Source of the DNA: an uncultured Streptococcus sp.
GTDB taxonomy: Bacteria; Bacillota; Bacilli; Lactobacillales; Streptococcaceae
Direction of reading: 5' to 3'
Assembly (NCBI GenBank): GCA_934201655.1
Contig: CAKPXD010000023.1
Coordinates: forward strand, 1-13,611
Length of the DNA: 13,611 nucleotides
Shown here piece after piece: positions 6,974 to 13,287 of the stretch (within the stretch, counting starts at the first letter, position 1; each line of letters opens with the position of its first letter). Made by a program: the position numbers and the translations under genes. The notes under the pieces are model-generated. The model was not told where the DNA came from. It ran no database searches and saw only the letters and a program-made list of their open reading frames with translations.

Positions 6974-8815
6974 TTATTCAGCTGATTTTTTCTTTTTGTT
7001 TGCTTTCTCACGCTCTGCCTTGTTGAGGATTTGCTTACGCAAACGGATAGATTCAGGTGTTACTTCCATGTATTCATCATCGTTCAAGAACTCAAGTGAT
7101 TCTTCAAGTGTCAAGATACGAGGAGTTTTGATAACCGCTGTTTGGTCCTTAGTAGCGGAACGAACGTTAGTCATTTGTTTTGCTTTGGTGATATTAACAG
7201 TCAAGTCATTTTCACGAGAGTTTTCACCGATGATCATGCCTTCGTAAACCTCGGTACCTGGGTTGACAAAGATAGTACCACGTTCTTCGATAGACATGAT
7301 AGAGTAGGTTGTAGCCTTACCAGCATCGATTGAAACGAGGGCACCACGGTGACGTCCACCAATTTCCCCTGGAATCAATGGCAAGTATTGGTCGAAGGTA
7401 TGGTTCATGATCCCGTAACCACGAGTCATTGACAAGAACTCTGTTGAGTATCCAATCAAACCACGCGCAGGAACTAGGAAGACCAAACGAGTTTGACCAT
7501 TACCAGTTGAAATCATATCCAACATTTCACCCTTACGTTCAGAAAGGCTTTGGATAACAGATCCTTGGTATTCTTCTGGAGTATCGATTTGCACGCGCTC
7601 AAATGGCTCACACTTCACACCATCGATTTCTTTGACGATAACTTCTGGACGAGATACTTGAAGCTCATAACCTTCACGACGCATAGTCTCGATGAGGATT
7701 GACAAGTGCAATTCCCCACGTCCTGAAACTGTCCATTTATCTGGTGAGTCTGTTGGATCTACACGAAGAGATACGTCTGTTTGCAATTCTGCTTGAAGAC
7801 GCTCTTCAACCTTACGAGAAGTGACCCATTTACCTTCACGACCAGCAAATGGTGAGTTGTTAACCAAGAAGGTCATTTGAAGAGTAGGTTCGTCGATGTG
7901 AAGAACTGGAAGAGCTTCAACTGCATCTGTTGGAGTGATTGTTTCCCCAACGAAGATGTCTTCCATACCTGATACGGCAATCAAGTCACCAGCCTTAGCT
8001 TCTTGGATTTCACGACGTTCCAAACCAAAGAAACCAAAGAGTTTTGTAACACGGAAGTTCTTGGTTGTACCATCAAGTTTAGAAAGAGTAACTTGGTCTC
8101 CGACCTTAACAGTACCACGGAAGACACGTCCGATACCGATACGACCAACGAAATCATTGTAGTCCAAGAGTGACACTTGGAATTGAAGTGGCTCGTCTGA
8201 GTTATCGATTGGAGCTGGAATGTGGTCAATAATGGTATCAAAGATTGGCGCCATAGTCTTCTCTTGGTCTGCTGGATCATCTGACAATGAAGATGTTCCG
8301 TTGATTGCTGAAGCATAGACTACTGGGAAGTCAAGCTGATCATCATCTGCACCAAGCTCGATGAAGAGTTCCAAAACTTCATCCACTACTTCTGCTGGAC
8401 GAGCTGATGGTTTGTCAATTTTATTGATAACAACGATTGGGACAAGGTCTTGTTCCAAAGCTTTTTTCAATACGAAACGAGTTTGAGGCATAGTACCTTC
8501 GTAAGAATCCACTACCAAGACTACACCGTCAACCATTTTCATGATACGTTCAACTTCTCCACCGAAGTCCGCGTGTCCTGGTGTGTCCATGATATTGATA
8601 CGAGTTCCGTTGTAGGCAACTGCTGTATTCTTCGCAAGGATGGTAATTCCACGCTCTTTTTCAATATCGTTTGAATCCATTGCACGTTCAGCTCATTCTG
8701 TACGCGCATCAAGAGTTTCAGATTGTTTTAATAATTCGTCAACGAGGGTTGTTTTACCGTGGTCAACATGGGCGATAATCGCGATATTACGGATATCTTC
8801 TCTTAATTTTGTCAT
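6974..8815 (-). pseudogene. typA: typA/bipA ribosome-associated GTPase, interrupted by an in-frame TGA at codon 41
   Basis: TypA (BipA) is a translational GTPase that binds the 70S ribosome and aids 50S assembly, mainly in cold or stress. Read from the ATG at 8815, which has a good AGAGGAA site, the frame gives [23 protein letters not shown] with the P-loop at about 15-23. It then meets TGA at 8693-8695, where I expect Leu (ARTE-stop-AERAM). The same frame reopens and runs intact for 568 codons from the Met at 8680. That part carries [17 protein letters not shown], the elongation-factor G-like domains and the GRGELHLSILIE segment, ending KKKKSAE. The restored length of 613 is, as I recall, the streptococcal norm. 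A protein restarted at 8680 would lack the P-loop and could not work as a GTPase. The rest shows no decay, so this is a very recent mutation, a readthrough site or a sequencing error. Confidence 0.88.
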
Positions 8816-8858
8816 GATTTCCTCTGTTATATTCAAAAATTTATTTTCTAACTGAGCA

Positions 8859-8867
8859 ATTATACCA
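8859..8867 (-). promoter_or_regulatory. Extended -10 promoter of typA
   Basis: The minus strand reads TGGTATAAT, with no clear -35 box. An ACTTA/TAAGT inverted repeat (8884-8900) occupies the -35 position. The leader would be about 40 nt, ending in the AGAGGAA ribosome binding site. Confidence 0.6.
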
Positions 8868-8939
8868 CAATTTTAAGCAAATGACTTAACTCAAGTAAGT
8901 GTAAATGTTTTCAAAAGAAAATTCATGACTTATCTTTTC

Positions 8940-8968
8940 TTTTCAAAAATCCCGACTTGTGATAAGAT
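8940..8968 (+). promoter_or_regulatory. Predicted promoter of the rsuA-type gene, -10 box 8 nt from the ATG
   Basis: TTTTCA (8940-8945), 17 bases, TAAGAT (8963-8968) preceded by TGA, giving an extended -10. The ATG at 8977 starts 9 bases after the last base of the -10 box, about where transcription would begin. No ribosome binding site is seen. Confidence 0.5.
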
Positions 8969-8976
8969 AGGCTGGT

Positions 8977-9702
8977 ATGCGTTTAGATAATTTATTAGCC
9001 CAGGAAAAAATCAGTCGAAAAGCCATGAAACAGGCTCTCCTAAAAAAAGAAATCTTAGTAGATGGAGTCCCTGCGACTTCCCTTGCACAGAATGTTGATA
9101 CGGGATTACAAGAGTTGATTTTTCAGGGTAGAAAAATCCAAGGATATGAGCACACCTATCTCATGCTTCACAAACCAAATGGTGTCGTGACAGCAAGCAA
9201 GGACAAGAAGCTCCCAACGGTTATGGACTTACTACCTCAACACCTCCAATCAGACCATCTCTATGCTATCGGTCGGCTAGATCGAGATACGACAGGGCTC
9301 CTCCTCTTAACAAACAATGGCCCTCTAGGTTTTCAACTTCTCCACCCTCAATATCATGTCGATAAAACTTATCAAGTTGAGGTGAACGGCTTGCTCACAC
9401 CAGATCACATCCAGCAGTTCAAAAATGGGATTGTCTTTCTTGATGGAACTATTTGTAAACCTGCTCAGCTTGAGATTCTATCTTCAAGCCCTAGTCTCAG
9501 CCGAGCTACCATCACCATCTCTGAAGGGAAATTTCATCAGGTCAAGAAAATGTTCCTCTCAGTTGGTGTCAAGGTCACTGCCCTCAAACGAGTTCAGTTC
9601 GGAGATTTTCTATTAGATCCTGACCTAGCAGAAGGTCAATACCGACCCTTGAATCAAGGGGAATTGAAAATCATTAAAAACCACTTAATGAAAAGTGGAT
9701 AA
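8977..9702 (+). CDS. rsuA: RsuA-type 16S rRNA pseudouridine synthase
   Basis: This 241-residue protein has an S4-like RNA-binding domain (about 1-50, MRLDNLLAQEKISRKAMKQA) followed by the RsuA/RluB/RluE catalytic domain. The catalytic motif GRLDRDTTGLLLLT places the aspartate at D102, the number of the catalytic residue in E. coli RsuA. RsuA makes pseudouridine 516 in 16S rRNA; RluB or RluF-type targets cannot be excluded from sequence alone. The start MRLD is typical for the family, so the ATG is firm even though no ribosome binding site precedes it. It is divergent from typA, with which it shares a 161-bp promoter region, and it ends in a strong terminator. Confidence 0.9.
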   Translation: MRLDNLLAQEKISRKAMKQALLKKEILVDGVPATSLAQNVDTGLQELIFQGRKIQGYEHTYLMLHKPNGVVTASKDKKLPTVMDLLPQHLQSDHLYAIGRLDRDTTGLLLLTNNGPLGFQLLHPQYHVDKTYQVEVNGLLTPDHIQQFKNGIVFLDGTICKPAQLEILSSSPSLSRATITISEGKFHQVKKMFLSVGVKVTALKRVQFGDFLLDPDLAEGQYRPLNQGELKIIKNHLMKSG

Positions 9703-9740
9703 AACAAAAAAAGCTTTAAACATAAAGCTTTTTTGTTTTT
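9701..9740. terminator. Bidirectional rho-independent terminator
   Basis: A nearly perfect stem around AAAGCTTTA / TAAAGCTTT (9710-9731) is extended by A-rich and T-rich flanks that also pair. It serves the rsuA-type gene on the plus strand and the small membrane protein gene on the minus strand. Confidence 0.9.
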
Positions 9741-9742
9741 GA

Positions 9743-9970
9743 TTAACCAAAAATCATTACGAGGGCTGCAATCCAGTTAAGTACAGAAATGACAATACCT
9801 ACGATATTGAGAATTTTTTCTGTTTTATACACTAGTCCAGATTGTTTTTCGTGCGAATTACCCAAGACAAGTCCAATGATACCCAAAATAAGACCTACGA
9901 TTGGAGATAACAAACCAAGGACGATAGATAGGATACCTAAAACAAGTGATGCTTTTTTCTTTTCTTGCAT
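9743..9970 (-). CDS. Small two-helix membrane protein (DUF4190-like)
   Basis: A 75-residue protein: a Lys-rich N-terminus (MQEKKK), a Gly/Leu/Ile-rich hydrophobic stretch at 8-37 with repeated GLxLG steps (GLLSPIVGLILGIIGLVLG), a polar loop (38-50), and a second hydrophobic stretch at 52-74. The Gly-rich hairpin pattern resembles DUF4190-type proteins; no function is known to me. AAGGAG lies 10 bases before the ATG, so it is probably translated. It is monocistronic, with its own extended -10 promoter and the shared terminator. Confidence 0.75.
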   Translation of the reverse strand: MQEKKKASLVLGILSIVLGLLSPIVGLILGIIGLVLGNSHEKQSGLVYKTEKILNIVGIVISVLNWIAALVMIFG

Positions 9971-10001
9971 AATAAAAACTCCTTAAATTTAATACAAATT
10001 A

Positions 10002-10010
10002 ATTATATCA
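10002..10010 (-). promoter_or_regulatory. Extended -10 promoter of the small membrane protein gene
   Basis: The minus strand reads TGATATAAT; no convincing -35 is seen. It lies about 32 bp before the ATG, leaving room for the AAGGAG site. Confidence 0.55.
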
Positions 10011-10055
10011 TAAAAAGCTAGATTTATCTACAATTCAATAACTTTTTACAGAATA

Positions 10056-10436
10056 TTAGCTAGTCTTAACCTTGCCTGTCCAAGAATCCAATCCGTAAGA
10101 TAGGATATAAATTTCTGAGAAACCTTGTTTTTTCAAGAAAAGTGCTGCATTGGTTACACGTTGCGCACGTTGGTTTTCATATAGAAGGACAGGTTTATCC
10201 TTGCGAAGAGCTGCAAGACTTGTCTTCAATTGATTTGAAGGAATATTACGAGCTCCGAGGATATGTTTTCTGTGGAAGTCAGCTGGCTCACGCAAGTCAA
10301 TTAGCTGACCTGTACGAATCAAAGATTCAAACTCTGCATTGTCTACAATTTTTGCTGCACGGCGAATACGAAGATAGTTGTATCCCATCCATGCCAACAT
10401 CGCCACTACAAGTCCCCATAATACCCAAGTCACCAT
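10056..10436 (-). CDS. Membrane-anchored rhodanese-like protein lacking the active-site cysteine
   Basis: A 126-residue protein with an N-terminal membrane helix (about 2-20), a basic stretch (RIRRAAK), and one rhodanese domain. Rhodanese landmarks are present: LIDLREPADFHRKHILGARNIP at 45-66 (in two parts: LIDLREP and HILGARNIP) and GLDSW at 115-119. The active-site loop, which normally reads C-x-x-G-x-R, here reads E87-N-Q-R-A-Q-R. The sulfur-carrying cysteine is therefore missing and sulfurtransferase activity is unlikely. The protein may bind a partner or act as a scaffold at the membrane. It follows yqgQ by 5 bp, and its ribosome binding site GGAGAT overlaps the last codons of yqgQ, so the two form an operon. 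Confidence 0.87.
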   Translation of the reverse strand: MVTWVLWGLVVAMLAWMGYNYLRIRRAAKIVDNAEFESLIRTGQLIDLREPADFHRKHILGARNIPSNQLKTSLAALRKDKPVLLYENQRAQRVTNAALFLKKQGFSEIYILSYGLDSWTGKVKTS

Positions 10437-10441
10437 AATAT

Positions 10442-10657
10442 CTAATCTCCATTTTTTTCTAAATAGTCTAATTCTAGTTTGTGCTCTCTACGCAGAACAG
10501 CCTCCGCTTCTAGATAATCCAGCTTATCCATCAAACCAGCATCATAGATTCGAGATAGTTCAATCTTCATTAATTCAATGTCATAAAGACGTTTGCCCAT
10601 ATAGACAAGAATGCCGAACTGTTTGAGAAATTGTTGCACATCGTAGAGTGTTTTCAT
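10442..10657 (-). CDS. yqgQ: YqgQ family small protein (DUF910)
   Basis: A 71-residue acidic, helical protein. The opening KTLYDVQQFLKQFG and the segment KRLYDIELMKIELSRIYDAG match B. subtilis YqgQ, a small three-helix protein of unknown function. An in-frame ATG at 10666 would add MKA, but it overlaps the -10 box, and family members begin at the KTLYDVQQ-type sequence, so the ATG at 10657 is preferred. In B. subtilis yqgQ lies next to the rhomboid and glucokinase genes; here it is paired with the rhodanese-like gene instead. No good ribosome binding site is present. Confidence 0.87.
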   Translation of the reverse strand: MKTLYDVQQFLKQFGILVYMGKRLYDIELMKIELSRIYDAGLMDKLDYLEAEAVLRREHKLELDYLEKNGD

Positions 10658-10664
10658 AGCTTTC

Positions 10665-10693
10665 ATTTTAGCAAAAAATCAGAGTTTTTTCAA
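10665..10693 (-). promoter_or_regulatory. Promoter of yqgQ, -10 box 7 nt from the ATG
   Basis: The minus strand reads TTGAAA (10688-10693), 17 bases, TAAAAT (10665-10670), with TGC before the -10 as an extended element. This is close to consensus. Only seven bases separate the -10 from the preferred ATG, so transcription should begin at or next to the start codon. Confidence 0.68.
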
Positions 10694-10724
10694 TAGTTCC
10701 CTTGGAGGATTGCTCTTTTTACTA

Positions 10725-11186
10725 TTATCTAGCTTTCTTCACACTATGACAAAGAAGAAAGCCTAGAGTCATTCCAACGATATTTTGCACAAGATTTGGG
10801 ACGATTTCTGGTATGGCTGCTCCCCAACCATTCATCCAAGCCGATGCAAAAGCGTAACCTGCCACCATGATGATGGTTGCCAAGACTAATCCTAGCCACT
10901 GCCATTTCCCTTTAACACCTGCCAAATATCCCTGCGAACCATGGAAAAGCAAGCTGAAGAACATCCACTGAGGGTAACCTGAAATCAGGTCAATTAGAAA
11001 TCCCGCTAATCCTCCGACAACAGCTCCTTCGCGACTCCCAAAGTAAAAGGCCGTAAAGAATATTCCAGCATCCAAAAGTGTTAGAAATCCTGTTGGTGTT
11101 GGGATTTTTACGAAATAGCCCAAAACTACGGATAGGGCTGCTAAGATGGATACTAGGGCGATTTTACTTGTTTTTGTTTGCTTCAT
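10725..11186 (-). CDS. ECF transporter S component (probable vitamin B6 or thiamine-precursor uptake)
   Basis: A 153-residue integral membrane protein with about five or six helices (near 8-26, 36-50, 54-70, 74-92, 97-115 and 128-147), of the type that binds a vitamin and works with the shared energy-coupling module (EcfA, EcfA', EcfT), which is not encoded here. The N-terminal [18 protein letters not shown] is typical of these proteins. Its start lies inside the 3' end of the kinase gene (23-bp overlap), with GGAG upstream, so it is co-translated with a ThiD/PdxK-type kinase. That context suggests a pyridoxine-type (PdxU) or HMP-type substrate; the choice cannot be made from this sequence. 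Confidence 0.85.
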   Translation of the reverse strand: MKQTKTSKIALVSILAALSVVLGYFVKIPTPTGFLTLLDAGIFFTAFYFGSREGAVVGGLAGFLIDLISGYPQWMFFSLLFHGSQGYLAGVKGKWQWLGLVLATIIMVAGYAFASAWMNGWGAAIPEIVPNLVQNIVGMTLGFLLCHSVKKAR

Positions 11187-11937
11187 ATTGTCTTACTCCA
11201 TATTGATCTGCTTGTGCGATAGCACGGTAAACAAAGACTTTAGAACTCTCAACCGCTGGTAATAGCTCCTCTCCCTTGACTAACTGACTAGCAATGCTTG
11301 ATGCAAAGGTACAACCAGCACCAGCATTTTGTCCTTCAATAACAGGATTTTCCAAAACTGTAAAGTTCTTTCCATCATAAAATACATCTAATGCCTTATC
11401 TTGACTGAGGCGATTCCCACCTTTAATAATGACTACTGGTGCACCCAAGTCATATAACTTCTGAGCTGCAGCCTTCATATCGTCCAAGGTTTCAATCTTT
11501 TGGCCTGCTAGCAATTCTGCCTCAGGAAGATTGGGTGTAATGACAGTCACATAAGGGAAAAAGCGAATCAACTCTTGACAGAGCTCGCTGACTGCAACAT
11601 CATGCGTTTCCTTACAAACGAGAACTGGATCCAATACCACTGGAACTCCTGTACGTTCCTTGATAAAGTTAAAAGCTTTCTCAGCAACACCAACAGTCGG
11701 TAGGAGACCAATCTTAATTCCTCCAAAGTCTACGCTCTTTAGGCTATCCAACTGTTGTTGGAAAATAGTCTCATCTGTCGGGAAGACCTCAAAACCATTT
11801 TCCGTCAAAGCAGTTAAGCAAGTCATAGCTACAAAACCATGCAAACCATTTAAAGTATAGGTCGCAAGGTCAGCAGCTAGTCCACCACCACTAAAAATAT
11901 CATTTCCTGAAAGTGCTAAAATACGATTATTCTTCAT
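11164..11937 (-). CDS. pdxK: PdxK/ThiD-type vitamin kinase
   Basis: A 257-residue ribokinase-fold kinase of the ThiD family. It shows [17 protein letters not shown] at 10-26 (substrate and ATP side), [10 protein letters not shown] at 101-110, [10 protein letters not shown] at 134-143, IKGGN at 171-175, and the anion-hole motif GAGCTF at 206-211. The ThiD-like Cys is in place of the usual catalytic Asp, as in Bacillus PdxK. It phosphorylates pyridoxine/pyridoxal or hydroxymethylpyrimidine. In Gram-positives that carry a separate ThiD this branch usually acts as pyridoxal kinase, so PdxK is favoured but not proven. It overlaps the truA end by 11 bp and the S-component start by 23 bp, and its GGAGAT site lies inside truA. 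Confidence 0.88.
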   Translation of the reverse strand: MKNNRILALSGNDIFSGGGLAADLATYTLNGLHGFVAMTCLTALTENGFEVFPTDETIFQQQLDSLKSVDFGGIKIGLLPTVGVAEKAFNFIKERTGVPVVLDPVLVCKETHDVAVSELCQELIRFFPYVTVITPNLPEAELLAGQKIETLDDMKAAAQKLYDLGAPVVIIKGGNRLSQDKALDVFYDGKNFTVLENPVIEGQNAGAGCTFASSIASQLVKGEELLPAVESSKVFVYRAIAQADQYGVRQYEANKNK

Positions 11938-12676
11938 AACGAATCTCCTTCAAATACAAACCATTGGGTGCTGCAGTTGGACCTGCCAACTGTCTGTCTT
12001 TTTTCTCCAAAATCAGGTCAATCTGCTCAATGGGCATCCGATTGTTGCCAATTTTTAGCAAGGTCCCGACCATATTTCGAATCTGCTTATAGAGGAAGCC
12101 ATTGCCAGAGAAAGTAAAGGTCAAAAATTGACCGGTCTCGTCAACCCTAAGGCTGGCTTCCGTAATCGTTCTTACCTTGTCCTCCACACTGGTTCCGGCA
12201 GCAGTAAATCCGGTGAAATCATGGGTTCCTTCTAATTTCTTCACAGCCTTTTGCATGCGTTCCACATCTAATGGGTAGGGATAGTGGGTGGCATAATGAC
12301 GTCTCATAGGATTTTTAGGACGTCCTCTATCCACGATAAACTCATAGGTCTTGCTATGCTTGGCATAACGGCAATGAAAATCATCAGTCACTACCTCAAT
12401 CAAAATGACATCTATATCTTCAGGACTTTGAGTATCGAGAGCAAAGCGAAGCTTTTCCTCATCCATCTGATAGGGAAGATCAAAGTGGATAACTTGCCCT
12501 AGCGCATGAACACCACTATCCGTTCGCCCTGCACCATGGATGGTAATGGCCTGCCCTTTATTTAATTTGGTTAAAGTTTTTTCAATTTCCTCTTGGACAC
12601 TACGCGCGTGAGGTTGCCTCTGGAAACCAGCAAAATCGTGGCCATCATAGGAAATTACAGCTTTATATCTAGTCAT
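11927..12676 (-). CDS. truA: tRNA pseudouridine(38-40) synthase TruA
   Basis: TruA isomerises uridines 38-40 in the anticodon stem-loop of many tRNAs. The 249-residue protein starts typically ([21 protein letters not shown]). It has the catalytic motif [11 protein letters not shown] with D53 as nucleophile, the second-domain segment [12 protein letters not shown], the [20 protein letters not shown] segment, and the family ending [11 protein letters not shown]. The start is therefore firm, although no ribosome binding site is visible and a good -10 box lies six bases upstream. It is the first gene of the overlapping truA-pdxK-ECF S operon. Confidence 0.96.
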   Translation of the reverse strand: MTRYKAVISYDGHDFAGFQRQPHARSVQEEIEKTLTKLNKGQAITIHGAGRTDSGVHALGQVIHFDLPYQMDEEKLRFALDTQSPEDIDVILIEVVTDDFHCRYAKHSKTYEFIVDRGRPKNPMRRHYATHYPYPLDVERMQKAVKKLEGTHDFTGFTAAGTSVEDKVRTITEASLRVDETGQFLTFTFSGNGFLYKQIRNMVGTLLKIGNNRMPIEQIDLILEKKDRQLAGPTAAPNGLYLKEIRYEE

Positions 12677-12682
12677 GTATCT

Positions 12683-12711
12683 ATTTTATCAAGAAAATTT
12701 CTCTGCAACAA
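12683..12711 (-). promoter_or_regulatory. Promoter of truA, -10 box 6 nt from the ATG
   Basis: The minus strand reads TTGTTG (12706-12711), 17 bases, TAAAAT (12683-12688) preceded by TGA (extended -10). Six bases then lead to the ATG, so the transcript probably begins at the start codon. Confidence 0.65.
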
Positions 12712-12761
12712 GTTTGAAAACCAAAAATTGTACGGGTGCAGTTTTAGATATCAACTAGTCC

Positions 12762-13217
12762 TTACCTCGATTTTCTCATTATATATTTTCGTACAGGTAC
12801 TTCAACCATTTGAACGATTTCAAATCCTTCTTTTTGGTAAAGATTGTAAGCTGTTTGATTTGCCTCGTAGACATTTAGAGAAATAGTATCTATGTCTTCA
12901 TTTTCAAAGGCCAAACTAACAAATTTCCTTAAAGCCTGGCTACCTAATCCCTGCCCCTGTTTCTGAGGATTGATAAAAAATCTCCCGATATGAAGATTCC
13001 TGTCTTCTAGGCTGATTTTCTGGATGACGCCTACAAACTCTTCTCCAGCAAAAATGGAAAAAATTCCTTCCAGCTTTTGTAAGGATTGGACAATCAAGGG
13101 ATAAGAAATATTGGGTCCCATCCATTGCTTCTGAAAACTTTCTCCCAAAGCATTAGACCAGCGACAAATGAGTTGGGCATTTTCTATCTGAAGTCCTTTT
13201 TCAAAGTGAATTTTCAT
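12762..13217 (-). CDS. GNAT-family N-acetyltransferase
   Basis: A 151-residue acetyl-CoA-dependent acyltransferase; the substrate is unknown. The central region GRFFINPQKQGQGLGSQAL (78-96) is the GNAT motif A with the Q-x-x-G-x-G acetyl-CoA loop at 87-92. NQTAYNLYQKEGF (120-132) is motif B, and the protein ends in a short strand and basic tail (YIMRKSR). The ATG at 13217 is chosen because TAGGAG precedes it. An in-frame ATG at 13247 has no ribosome binding site. It stands alone, divergent from the prepilin peptidase gene. No clear terminator lies between it and truA, whose own promoter falls in the 85-bp gap. Confidence 0.87.
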   Translation of the reverse strand: MKIHFEKGLQIENAQLICRWSNALGESFQKQWMGPNISYPLIVQSLQKLEGIFSIFAGEEFVGVIQKISLEDRNLHIGRFFINPQKQGQGLGSQALRKFVSLAFENEDIDTISLNVYEANQTAYNLYQKEGFEIVQMVEVPVRKYIMRKSR

Positions 13218-13249
13218 ATTTGCTCCTAAAATTTCTCCTACATCCAACT

Positions 13250-13255
13250 ATTATA
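13250..13255 (-). promoter_or_regulatory. -10 box of the GNAT gene
   Basis: TATAAT on the minus strand, 32 bases before the chosen ATG; the -35 region is poor. It lies back to back with the cin-box of the plus-strand gene. Confidence 0.5.
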
Positions 13256-13272
13256 CTCTTTCTCTTATTTTT

Positions 13273-13280
13273 TCCGAATA
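13273..13280 (+). promoter_or_regulatory. SigX (ComX) cin-box of the prepilin peptidase gene
   Basis: TCCGAATA matches the streptococcal late-competence promoter box TACGAATA at seven of eight bases and fits TNCGAATA exactly. It follows a T-rich stretch and lies 7 bp before the ATG of a competence pilus gene. No SigA -10 box is seen for this gene. Confidence 0.75.
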
Positions 13281-13287
13281 AATAAGT

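Noticed and set aside
7981..8316. 111-codon open frame inside typA on the same strand in another frame
   Set aside because: It is composed of out-of-frame typA codons, has no recognisable domain, and typA reading continues intact through it.
8693..8695. Recoding of TGA as selenocysteine or tryptophan
   Set aside because: TGA ends nadD and mscS normally, Trp is read from TGG, no SECIS-like structure was noticed just downstream, and the expected residue is Leu rather than Cys or Trp.
12593..12886. 97-codon plus-strand open frame between truA and the GNAT gene
   Set aside because: It overlaps the 5' end of truA and the 3' end of the GNAT gene in antisense and has no domain signature.
13245..13247. 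Upstream ATG as start of the GNAT gene
   Set aside because: It has no ribosome binding site and lies about at the transcription start; TAGGAG precedes the ATG at 13217, which also gives a normal GNAT N-terminus.
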